Source: Candidatus Poseidoniaceae archaeon
Lineage (GTDB): Archaea > Thermoplasmatota > Poseidoniia > Poseidoniales > Poseidoniaceae
DNA length: 14,607 bases
Direction: 5' to 3'
Assembly (NCBI GenBank): GCA_022424925.1
Contig: JAKMGM010000111.1
Location: forward strand, 1-14,607
In this document: in pieces, positions 1 to 7,257 of the stretch
Layout: every line of letters begins with the position of its first letter
How positions within the stretch are numbered: the stretch's first letter is position 1
Notes under the pieces: model-generated
What the model was told of the DNA's origin: nothing
Seen by the model: the letters and a program-made list of their open reading frames with translations, nothing else
Databases searched by the model: none
Made by a program: the position numbers and the translations under genes

Positions 1-248
1 CCCTTACCGGATGTGATGTCCATTTCGAGAAGTCGCTTATGGACTCGAAGTTCCCAGTGATCGTATGTCTCCACACCTTCACCGTCGGGAGCCTTGCGAA
101 CAGGGACAACCAAATGACGGGTTGGTAGAGGAATAGGCCCTCGTAGGGAAATCCCACCAGTATCACAAATGGTTTTAATCTGAGTAGCAACGTTATCGAT
201 GTCTCGATGGTTTTGGCCTGTGAGCTTGATAATCGTTACTGCTGCCAT
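1..248 (-). CDS. rpsJ: Small ribosomal subunit protein uS10 (S10), C-terminus cut by window edge
   Basis: Component of the 30S subunit head. Translating the minus strand from the ATG at 246-248 gives 82 codons before the window ends. The family core 'GPIPLPTRHLVVPVRKAPDG' is visible and is followed by a Trp-Glu-Leu-Arg-Val-His-Lys-Arg stretch, the signature of archaeal and eukaryotic S10/S20. Family length is about 102 residues, so roughly the last 20 are missing beyond position 1. A purine-rich GGAAGG lies just upstream of the ATG. The gene follows tuf by 41 nt on the same strand, the tuf-rpsJ linkage conserved in archaea, so the two are probably co-transcribed. It is open at the edge with no internal stop, so it appears cut by the window and not degraded. 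Confidence 0.96.
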   Translation of the reverse strand, partial: MAAVTIIKLTGQNHRDIDNVATQIKTICDTGGISLRGPIPLPTRHLVVPVRKAPDGEGVETYDHWELRVHKRLLEMDITSGK

Positions 249-289
249 AGTGATTCCTTCCGATTCCTTCAGATTTTTCAAGTGATGAA

Positions 290-1579
290 TCACTTCTTGT
301 CAATCTTCAAACAAACGCCGGCTGCGACGGTCTTACCCATGTCACGGATAGCGAAGCGAGAGAGTTCAGGGAACGTGTCCATTTGCTCAATAGCCATAGG
401 CTTGTTTGGTTGGAAACGGATAAGACATGCGTCACCAGTCTTAAGGAAAGACGGGTTTGCTTCTTTACCAGATCGGTTGGTCTTCTCAAGAAGTTCGAGG
501 AATCGAACTGCAACTTGAGCGGTGTGTGCGTGGAACACAGGGGTGTATCCTACGGAAACAGCCTTTGGAATGTCCATCAGTTGGATTTGACCAACGAAGG
601 TTTCGTCGTGACGAACGAACATAGGTTCGCTGTCAGCGTATCCAGCAACGTCACCACGGCGGATGTCAACTTGTGCAAGACCACGAACGTTGAATCCAAC
701 GTTGTCTCCAGGCTCTGCCTTGGGTACCATTGTGTGGTGCATTTCGATTGACTTGACTTCAGCAGACTTCTGTGAAGGGTTGAAAACGACGGTCTTACCG
801 ACGTTGAGTGTACCTGTTTCAATCTTACCGACTGGAACAGTACCGATTCCGGAAATCTTGTAGACATCCTGAATCGGCAAGCGAAGTGGCTTGTTGATTG
901 GCTTTTCTGGCATGGTGATTTTGTCGATTGCTTCGAACAGTGTAGGACCCTTGTACCAAGGACAGTTGTCAGACTTGGTAAACACGTTATCGCCGTTCAG
1001 AGACGAAGCAGGAATCATTGGAATATCATCCGGCTTGAAACCAGCCATCTTGAGGAGGTTACCGACTTCAGTGCAGGCAGCCTTGTACTTGTCTTCTGAC
1101 CATTCAACACCGGAAATATCCATCTTGTTGACGTGAACGATGAGCTGCTTAACACCAAGCACCTTTGCGAGGAAAGCGTGTTCCTTGGTTTGTGCATTGA
1201 CACCGTCGTTAGCAGCACATAGAAGGACCGCTGCGTCAGCTTGTGAAGCACCAGTAATCATGTTCTTGACGAAATCTCGGTGACCTGGAGCGTCAATAAC
1301 AGTCCAGTAGTAGTTAGGGGTAAAGAATTCCTTGTGAGCAACGTCAATGGTGATACCACGTTCGCGCTCTTCCTTGAGACCGTCCATGACGTATGCAAGA
1401 CCGAATCCAGCCTTACCGGACTCAGCAGCGAGTTTTTCGTTCTTTTCAATAACGTGACCTTCAATGTGACCGGAGTCCAGTAGCAGACGTCCGACAGTTG
1501 TTGACTTTCCGTGATCGACGTGTCCGATGAACACGATATTTAGGTGAGGCTTGCTCTTATCTTCCCATTGACTTCCCAT
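290..1579 (-). CDS. tuf: Translation elongation factor 1-alpha (aEF1A)
   Basis: GTPase that delivers aminoacyl-tRNA to the ribosomal A site. It is 429 residues, the normal archaeal length. G-domain motifs are in order: P-loop GHVDHGKST at residues 19-27, switch I GITI at 75-78, DAPGH at 96-100, and NKMD at 151-154. Long insertions in the G domain place it with archaeal/eukaryotic EF-1A and not with bacterial EF-Tu. Domains 2 and 3 follow, with the C-terminal 'MGKTVAAGVCLKI' that is typical of the family. The ATG at 1577-1579 has an AAGGAG ribosome-binding site 8 nt upstream. It is followed by rpsJ after 41 nt. Upstream is pyruvate kinase (148-nt gap), not fusA, which often precedes tuf in other archaea. 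No frameshift is visible. Confidence 0.98.
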   Translation of the reverse strand: MGSQWEDKSKPHLNIVFIGHVDHGKSTTVGRLLLDSGHIEGHVIEKNEKLAAESGKAGFGLAYVMDGLKEERERGITIDVAHKEFFTPNYYWTVIDAPGHRDFVKNMITGASQADAAVLLCAANDGVNAQTKEHAFLAKVLGVKQLIVHVNKMDISGVEWSEDKYKAACTEVGNLLKMAGFKPDDIPMIPASSLNGDNVFTKSDNCPWYKGPTLFEAIDKITMPEKPINKPLRLPIQDVYKISGIGTVPVGKIETGTLNVGKTVVFNPSQKSAEVKSIEMHHTMVPKAEPGDNVGFNVRGLAQVDIRRGDVAGYADSEPMFVRHDETFVGQIQLMDIPKAVSVGYTPVFHAHTAQVAVRFLELLEKTNRSGKEANPSFLKTGDACLIRFQPNKPMAIEQMDTFPELSRFAIRDMGKTVAAGVCLKIDKK

Positions 1580-1587
1580 GGTAATTA

Positions 1588-1593
1588 CTCCTT
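1588..1593 (-). promoter_or_regulatory. Ribosome binding site of tuf
   Basis: The plus strand reads CTCCTT, so the minus strand reads AAGGAG, 8 nt before the tuf ATG. It is a near-consensus Shine-Dalgarno site and fixes the tuf start. Confidence 0.75.
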
Positions 1594-1644
1594 AGCGAAC
1601 CCTCCGAACAACCACCCCTATTTGAAAAGCGCGACGCGCCATCG

Positions 1645-1650
1645 CATAAA
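1645..1650 (-). promoter_or_regulatory. Possible TATA box of the tuf-rpsJ transcript
   Basis: The minus strand reads TTTATG here, inside the 148-nt gap between pyk and tuf. Archaeal spacing of about 25 nt would put the transcript start near 1621 and give a leader of about 40 nt, with room for the AAGGAG site. The match is weak and other AT-rich words are nearby, so this is a suggestion only. Confidence 0.28.
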
Positions 1651-1710
1651 CAATTCAACACGATAAGCGACCAGTAGGCTCTTTATCGTTGCATGCCTAC
1701 AGATTTAGCC

Positions 1711-1716
1711 AAAAAA
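1711..1716 (-). terminator. Possible oligo-T terminator after pyruvate kinase
   Basis: The minus strand has six T in a row 11 nt past the pyk stop codon, after a G/C-containing stretch. Archaeal RNA polymerase can terminate at oligo-T tracts without a hairpin. This one lies before the proposed tuf promoter, which fits separate transcription of tuf-rpsJ. The run is short. Confidence 0.33.
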
Positions 1717-1727
1717 CGCCACGGGTT

Positions 1728-3179
1728 TCACTCTGCACCGTGAATGGTGCCGTCCTCGGCGATTTTGTACAAGCGTATCGTACTGGTTGCACCAGAGATG
1801 GCTTTGGGGCTCCCTGAGATAGCTACAATTCGGTCACCAACACCGACTGCACCCGATTCCATCAGCGAATGCAGTGAGGACTGCATGGTTTGTGAACCGC
1901 GTTCCGACTCCTCAACCATGAGTCCTTCAACGCCAGGAATAAGCTGTAGGCGACGCATAGCCCGAATTCTATTGCTCACTGCGGTCACAGGAATACCCGG
2001 ACAATAGCCAGCAACCAGCCGTGCTGCATTTCCATGTTGTGTCGCCACAACGATATGCTTCGCATTGGATATTTTAGCGAGTTCGACACCTGCGTGAGCA
2101 ACTGAACGAGTGGAAACAAAGCGCGCAAGCCCACTGGGCCGCTGGTCGGAGGAGGTGAGACTCTTTTCACTCGCTGAGGCTATTTTCGCCATCGTTTGTA
2201 CCGATTCAAGCGGGTATTTCCCCAAAGCCGTCTCGCCTGAAAGCATGACACCGGTTGCACCGTGGCGAATCGCACCAGATACATCGCTCACTTCAGCGCG
2301 AGTTGGACGGGGTTGAAGCGTCATCGACTCGAGCATTTGAGTAGCGACGATGACAATTTTACCCCTCGTAAGTGCCCCGTCAATAATTCGTTGTTGTGCC
2401 TCAGGAACGTCCTCAAGAGGTATTTCGACCCCGAGGTCGCCACGAGCAACCATGACCGCATCGGCTGAATCAAGTATTTCTTCAAGGTGTTCAAGAGCCA
2501 CAGGGTGCTCAATTTTAGCGATTAAAGGCACATGGAGACCTGCGTCTCGTACCGCTTTTTGCGCTGGTTCAAGGTCTTTGGCCGTGCGAACATAACTCAC
2601 GGCCACGTAATCAGCGCCCGCTTTGAGAGCGTGAGCAAGTGCTGCCTCATCGTTTGGCCCGATGGCTGGGAGGTCAACCATCGTGCCGGGCACATTGACG
2701 CCCTTTCGTTCGCTCAGTACTCCACCGTCTTCCACGATGCATTTCACAACGCCACCCGCTGTATTCGGAGAATCAATGACTTTCAGGCGCACAAGACCGT
2801 CGGCAATGAGAACCGGGTCACCATTGTTGAGTTCTGCTGAAAGACCGGCGTACTCAACGGGAATATTGTTCGCGTCTACACGTTCCATCGATGCTTGACC
2901 GCAATGCAGATTCAGCGTTTCACCGCGCTCAAGAACGACAACATCAGAGAAACGTCCGAGACGAAGTTTAGGGCCGGGTAAGTCAGCGAGAATGCACGTC
3001 GGTCGACCGAGTGGCGCCTCAAGTGAGCGAATACGCTCATACAGCGGGGTTTTGTCTTCTGGAGTGCCGTGCGAATAGTTCAGTCGGCAAACATTCACTC
3101 CCGCCTGAAGCAGTGAGAAGAGCGTCTCAGCGTCATCGCATGCAGGCCCAATAGTGGCAACGATTCGTGTTCTGCGCAT
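1728..3179 (-). CDS. pyk: Pyruvate kinase
   Basis: Transfers phosphate from phosphoenolpyruvate to ADP in the last step of glycolysis; cytosolic. Start chosen: the ATG at 3177-3179 gives 483 residues beginning MRRTRIVATIGPA, as expected for the family, with GGAG 9 nt upstream. An in-frame TTG at 3194 would add five residues but has no ribosome-binding site. Visible motifs are the nucleotide/metal motif RLNYSHG (about residue 32), DLPGPKLRLG (66-75), the catalytic IAKIEHP, the metal-binding MVARGDLGVE, and the QMLESM...PTRAEVSDV...VMLSGETALGKYP block. A C-terminal alpha/beta domain ends 'STIRLYKI' plus a short tail. Lys71, at the position of Glu117 in rabbit muscle enzyme, suggests independence from K+. 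It follows the lipoprotein gene after 26 nt (measured from that gene's stop to the ATG). Confidence 0.96.
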   Translation of the reverse strand: MRRTRIVATIGPACDDAETLFSLLQAGVNVCRLNYSHGTPEDKTPLYERIRSLEAPLGRPTCILADLPGPKLRLGRFSDVVVLERGETLNLHCGQASMERVDANNIPVEYAGLSAELNNGDPVLIADGLVRLKVIDSPNTAGGVVKCIVEDGGVLSERKGVNVPGTMVDLPAIGPNDEAALAHALKAGADYVAVSYVRTAKDLEPAQKAVRDAGLHVPLIAKIEHPVALEHLEEILDSADAVMVARGDLGVEIPLEDVPEAQQRIIDGALTRGKIVIVATQMLESMTLQPRPTRAEVSDVSGAIRHGATGVMLSGETALGKYPLESVQTMAKIASASEKSLTSSDQRPSGLARFVSTRSVAHAGVELAKISNAKHIVVATQHGNAARLVAGYCPGIPVTAVSNRIRAMRRLQLIPGVEGLMVEESERGSQTMQSSLHSLMESGAVGVGDRIVAISGSPKAISGATSTIRLYKIAEDGTIHGAE

Positions 3180-3188
3180 TCTGTTCAA

Positions 3189-3192
3189 CTCC
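3189..3192 (-). promoter_or_regulatory. Ribosome binding site deciding the pyk start
   Basis: The minus strand reads GGAG 9 nt before the ATG at 3179. The alternative TTG start at 3192-3194 overlaps this site and has no such sequence of its own, so the ATG is preferred. Confidence 0.55.
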
Positions 3193-3205
3193 AATCCAAA
3201 AGGAT

Positions 3206-4399
3206 TCAGCGATAATGCAAGCGTATGACAAACGATTCAACCAGCAGGTCGTTCACTTTCTCATTACGAATTTGCAAAATCCATTCACCGTCACCATAAG
3301 TCGATTCTGTGTCTGTGAACATGTATGAACTCAAGGTAAGATGGACGCAGTCATTGTTGTCCTCATCGCAATCATCGCCATCGGTTCGCTGGTCAAGACC
3401 TGTCTCTGAGGTATTTGCGGCTTCTTCGTCTTCTTCATTGATAGCGTGAATGTCAAGTTTTGCTCGGCAGTTCGAGGTCCCTGGAATGTTGTTACAATCT
3501 CCGTCTTGCTGCGGATAGGTTAATTCCCCAACCGCCTTGCGAATCGTGTTGCCTTTATCCTTGTCGTACACGATATTCATATCAAAATCGAGGGTTTGTG
3601 CGTTTCCGGAGGTATTGCCACCCATCTCAAAATCCGACCACTGGCCAGCATAACTCACGTACACTTTGATGGAATCAGAGTCGGTCATTCCGGCACTGTT
3701 GATGACGTTGAGGTTCACCTCGTATTCGCCGGGTTCAACGTTATTCCAATCAACCGATTCACCGGTCAAATCCGCATCGTTTTCTGAATCACCATCGTTG
3801 TCATTATCGGTTTCAGAGTCAAGGTCCCAATGCCATTCGGTAATGTACTGACTGGAATCACCAGCAGTGGAATCCGACGCGTCAAGCGTCACGGTCATCG
3901 TGGCCGATATGTCACGGTCTGTCATGGATTTGTCCATTTCACAAATCCACAGCACAATGTGTGTGTTCTCATCCAAGTCGTCATTCGAGCAGTCTTCTTC
4001 ATCGGCGTATTGCGTTATCTCCGCTTGAGGTGGGAGTGCAGTTGCATCGGCGACTGTGAGGGTTTTGGTTTGGATGGATGTTTTGGAACCGTCAGATACG
4101 GTGAGTTCAATCGTTTTCTCCCCGGCTGAATCGAAATCCCATTCTGCGGTTCGACCGGTATCATCGATTGAACCGTCTTCATCAAAATCCCAGCGGTAGG
4201 TTAGACCGTTGCTTGGCGTGGAACTCGATGCATCAAACGAGACAACCTCGCCCGTTCGAATGTTCTTCGATGGCGAGAAGGTAAACACGGCAAGAACTTC
4301 ACCGTCTGAGGAGCTGGATGTGTCCTCAAAGACACACCCGGCAAGGGTAGACATCACCATGACTGAGGAGAGCAGTATGGGCAAGAACGCTGACTTCAT
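3206..4399 (-). CDS. Secreted lipoprotein with PKD domains and a P-domain-like C-terminus
   Basis: Function unknown; an extracellular, lipid-anchored protein of 397 residues. Residues 1-21 are a lipoprotein signal peptide with lipobox Leu-Ala-Gly-Cys (Cys22), followed by a Ser-rich linker. Residues about 36-118 are a PKD-type Ig fold (VSFDASSS, LTYRWDFDEDGS, GEKTIELTVSDG). About 127-249 is a second PKD-like domain (VTLDASDST, WHWDLDSE, GEYEVNLNVINSAG) carrying an acidic loop at 193-214 that resembles calcium-binding Asp repeats. The last 145 residues have several Cys and end 'GEWILQIRNEKVNDLL...VIRLHYR', like the end of a proprotein-convertase P domain; that assignment is tentative. The start is the ATG at 4397-4399 without a good ribosome-binding site; AATAAAG about 40 nt upstream could be a weak TATA box. 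It lies between polB (51-nt gap) and pyk. Confidence 0.85.
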   Translation of the reverse strand: MKSAFLPILLSSVMVMSTLAGCVFEDTSSSSDGEVLAVFTFSPSKNIRTGEVVSFDASSSTPSNGLTYRWDFDEDGSIDDTGRTAEWDFDSAGEKTIELTVSDGSKTSIQTKTLTVADATALPPQAEITQYADEEDCSNDDLDENTHIVLWICEMDKSMTDRDISATMTVTLDASDSTAGDSSQYITEWHWDLDSETDNDNDGDSENDADLTGESVDWNNVEPGEYEVNLNVINSAGMTDSDSIKVYVSYAGQWSDFEMGGNTSGNAQTLDFDMNIVYDKDKGNTIRKAVGELTYPQQDGDCNNIPGTSNCRAKLDIHAINEEDEEAANTSETGLDQRTDGDDCDEDNNDCVHLTLSSYMFTDTESTYGDGEWILQIRNEKVNDLLVESFVIRLHYR

Positions 4400-4450
4400 G
4401 GTTGGGTGTGAACGGCCTTCATCAAAAGCCCTTTCTCTTTATTCTTCATG

Positions 4451-7135
4451 TTAGAAGGAAAAAAGGGTCGTTTGTTTGTTGCCAGAAACCAATTCCTTAG
4501 CCGTCCATCCAAAAGCCTCTGTGATTCGGCCCAAGGCTGCAGCCAAACGCTCAGCATAGAACTGACCGTCATAGGTCGTGATACCACCGTTTTCCTCGTT
4601 TTCCAACCACGGTTCAACCCTCATCGGGCGTTGCGAGGCATTGGCGACGATGTAGGATACCTTCATTCCAGACGTGAAACCGAGACCCATCTCTATTCGG
4701 GCTTTTGCTACGCGTACCTGTGCCATGCTGTCTGGATTTGCATAATCCTTGGAGAAATCAATGTCGCCATTTGAGCCAACCCTGCCCTTGCATGACTTCG
4801 CAAGGATGAGTTCAGAAGCATCGACTTCCGCATTCTTAACCGCCTGAACCCTTGCTAAAGCATACTTGACCAGTTCATCACCCTCATCTGCGAGTGCATG
4901 GCTGAACATTCGTTTCATCGTCGTGGTCAGATAGCTGAAAGAATCGGTTCGCTGCGTTTCATACCCGCGTATCAACATCTCTTCTGAAGGCCAAACAACT
5001 TGCCCTACGTAGCGCTTTTTCGCACCGTGACTAAAGAAGACGGAAAGACCTTTTTCGAATTCTAAAACTGCTGAGTCTCGACTGTATCGTTCTGCAATCT
5101 CCAAGCCAAAATCAATCATTGATTGCCTTGCTCGACTCCAGTGTTCAAGTTTTTTGACGGCCTCCTTTACGCCGTTTTGGGCTGCAGCAATTTCATCTTC
5201 CCGTAGTGATGAAGGGGCGGAGGCATCGACCGGGGAGCGGACAAAAATCGAATCGGTATCCGAATAAACAACGCCGTGACCTTCTTCTTCCAGTTGAGCG
5301 ATAATGGCTTTGATATTGTGGCGCGCCCACGCAGTGATTGAAGAGCCGAGGTCTCGGTGGGTGAACCGATAGAACCCGCTCGCAAAAACGCCGTAGAAGG
5401 TATTCATCAGTATTTTCACCGCATACTGCATTGCATCGTGGAAGGACTCTTGCTGAACATTGCCTTCATCCTTCGCAGCTCTTAGAGCCGCTTTGTGAAC
5501 ATCTCGTTGCGCCATCAGGCTCTCAAGGAGCCGTGGAACCAGTCCTTTACGAACAGATTGATGACGAAATCGCGCTCCAGTTGGAGCGGTGTACACCGGC
5601 TCACCGTCAGCAGGTTGGTCCGGTTGTGCAGGGTCGATGCGAGTGGTATAGCAGATGTTCTGACCGATCATAATCGAAGGATACATACTCTTGAAATCAA
5701 GTACGGCAATCCACGGATGAAGTCCTGCGTCGACCTCGTGAACATACCCACCAGTGATTTGACCTTCTTTGGCTTCTGCCGAACCGGTGAGTGGTACCGC
5801 GACACTCTCGGCATCAGCAAGACGAATGACAAGTGAATCAACCAGTTGGCTGGTGCTTCCAATCGCAGCGGTATCAAAGGTGACTTTTGCGACGGCCGCC
5901 ACCGCTTCTTTTCGGCGAATCACCTGCAATGCGCTGAGGATATCGAGGGGAAGAGCAGCATCTCGAATGCAGTATTCCATCACTTCCTCGGGGCGATTCG
6001 CCCATTCCATATCCATCTTTGATGCATCGACGTCCATCTTGTGTTTTTCAGCATCCTCTGGGAACAGTAAATTGCTGATGAAGGAGAGCGTTTCTCGCTG
6101 TGGCCGTAGGGCCATTCGCGCTTGCCACCAAGCATCAACAACACTTCGACCTGCGACGTTCCAAGCTCGTGTAGATTGACGCCGAGGAAAAAGGCCAGAC
6201 CGGTTGCGTTTGGATTCGCTCTCGCTCTGCTCAACACGCCCCCACCCAAACAATTGAGCCTTTTTCCGCCATTGTTTCGACTTGGCGAGAGCCTGCATGC
6301 GGTCGTACATTCTCGGCAAATCAAAATTGTCAATGTTGTATCCAGTGATGATGTCTGGATCCATGCTTCGGACAATGAGCGTCAAGTTTTCCATGATGCT
6401 CGCTTCTTCACCTTTGAACGAATACGATTGCCGAGTACCGGTTCCCATGTCCTCAACCCATGCGGCTGCGCACAGAATGGTCTCATGTTCAATACTGGTT
6501 TCAAGGTCGAAGGAAAACACTCGAAACGGCACCTGAAACGGTTCACAATCGGACAATTGAGCCACATCGCATGCCACGGTAACATCGACAGAATAGCGCC
6601 CAGAACCGCCGGCAGCAACGACGGCATGGGTTCGCTCAAGGTTTTCATTCGGTTCATTTCGTCGGTCAACAACAGTCCCTTCTACGGAGAGGTGCATTCT
6701 CAAATCGTAATCGAGAAAAAGCCGGTTGAGAAACGGAATATCGCCAGAATATATTTGCCATGATTGTTTTGACAGAGTTTTTCTCAAGTTTGGTACGAGA
6801 AAAGGCTGCCGTACGGTGACCGACCAAATAGGACGAACCCCGAGATCCGTTAATTTCATGACCGGGCCCGTGACCGAAACTACATCGTTCATTGCCTCAA
6901 CCTGTTGTATTCGTTGCTGAATAAAGTCGCTGACACCTATCTCTTCGTTCCATGCACTCAGAGGTGTGATTTCAAACGACGGACGTAAACCTGACACGAG
7001 CAAACACACCGATTCACCAGTCTTGCTTCGACCGAAGAGTTCCAGCACGGTTGACTCCTTCGTTCCTGATTCCGCATTTGCCTCTACCGAATGGTAACGG
7101 CCGCTGATGATGCCGATGTCGTCGCTGTATGTCAC
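4451..7135 (-). CDS. polB: Replicative DNA polymerase, family B
   Basis: DNA-dependent DNA polymerase with 3'-5' proofreading. From the preferred GTG at 7133-7135 it has 894 residues. In that numbering, Exo I DLE is at 210-212, Exo II NIDNFD has Asp269, and Exo III YCIRD spans Tyr388-Asp392. Motif A DFKSMYPSI starts at Asp480, motif B K-x3-N-x2-YG lies at 574-582, motif C YSDTDS has Asp626 and Asp628, and KKRY is at 706-709. All catalytic acids are present and there is no intein at motifs A, B or C. The last residues QTTLFSF fit a PIP box for binding the PCNA clamp. The chosen GTG has GAGGTGA 4 nt upstream; an in-frame GTG at 7168 would add 11 residues but has a weaker site. Divergent from ilvE; first gene of the minus-strand block. 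Confidence 0.97.
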   Translation of the reverse strand: MTYSDDIGIISGRYHSVEANAESGTKESTVLELFGRSKTGESVCLLVSGLRPSFEITPLSAWNEEIGVSDFIQQRIQQVEAMNDVVSVTGPVMKLTDLGVRPIWSVTVRQPFLVPNLRKTLSKQSWQIYSGDIPFLNRLFLDYDLRMHLSVEGTVVDRRNEPNENLERTHAVVAAGGSGRYSVDVTVACDVAQLSDCEPFQVPFRVFSFDLETSIEHETILCAAAWVEDMGTGTRQSYSFKGEEASIMENLTLIVRSMDPDIITGYNIDNFDLPRMYDRMQALAKSKQWRKKAQLFGWGRVEQSESESKRNRSGLFPRRQSTRAWNVAGRSVVDAWWQARMALRPQRETLSFISNLLFPEDAEKHKMDVDASKMDMEWANRPEEVMEYCIRDAALPLDILSALQVIRRKEAVAAVAKVTFDTAAIGSTSQLVDSLVIRLADAESVAVPLTGSAEAKEGQITGGYVHEVDAGLHPWIAVLDFKSMYPSIMIGQNICYTTRIDPAQPDQPADGEPVYTAPTGARFRHQSVRKGLVPRLLESLMAQRDVHKAALRAAKDEGNVQQESFHDAMQYAVKILMNTFYGVFASGFYRFTHRDLGSSITAWARHNIKAIIAQLEEEGHGVVYSDTDSIFVRSPVDASAPSSLREDEIAAAQNGVKEAVKKLEHWSRARQSMIDFGLEIAERYSRDSAVLEFEKGLSVFFSHGAKKRYVGQVVWPSEEMLIRGYETQRTDSFSYLTTTMKRMFSHALADEGDELVKYALARVQAVKNAEVDASELILAKSCKGRVGSNGDIDFSKDYANPDSMAQVRVAKARIEMGLGFTSGMKVSYIVANASQRPMRVEPWLENEENGGITTYDGQFYAERLAAALGRITEAFGWTAKELVSGNKQTTLFSF

Positions 7136-7139
7136 GGAC

Positions 7140-7146
7140 TCACCTC
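7140..7146 (-). promoter_or_regulatory. Ribosome binding site deciding the polB start
   Basis: The minus strand reads GAGGTGA, seven bases complementary to the 16S anti-Shine-Dalgarno end, 4 nt before the GTG at 7135. The same arrangement (AGAGGTG, 4-nt spacer) precedes the FAS1 gene. It favours this start over the GTG at 7168. Confidence 0.6.
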
Positions 7147-7246
7147 GTGATGAAGGAAGGTGAAGCACTCTATGGGTCTTGCCTTCACTACCATGCAGGT
7201 TTCACTGTGCCGACGGAGTAAAAACTCATGTTTCATCAAAAAATGC

Positions 7247-7253
7247 GAGAGGA
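7247..7253 (+). promoter_or_regulatory. Ribosome binding site of the TTG-started ilvE
   Basis: GAGAGGA lies 4 nt before the TTG at 7258-7260. It supports this rare start codon. The nearby ATG at 7254 is in another frame and leads nowhere. Confidence 0.5.
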
Positions 7254-7257
7254 ATGA

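Noticed and set aside
6122..6763. Open frame of 213 residues on the plus strand
   Set aside because: It lies wholly inside polB, antisense to the exonuclease region; its translation has no recognisable motif, while the opposite strand encodes intact PolB motifs.
4451..7135. Intein or frameshift in polB
   Set aside because: Archaeal PolB genes often carry inteins at motifs A, B or C, but these motifs are uninterrupted and the reading frame is continuous.
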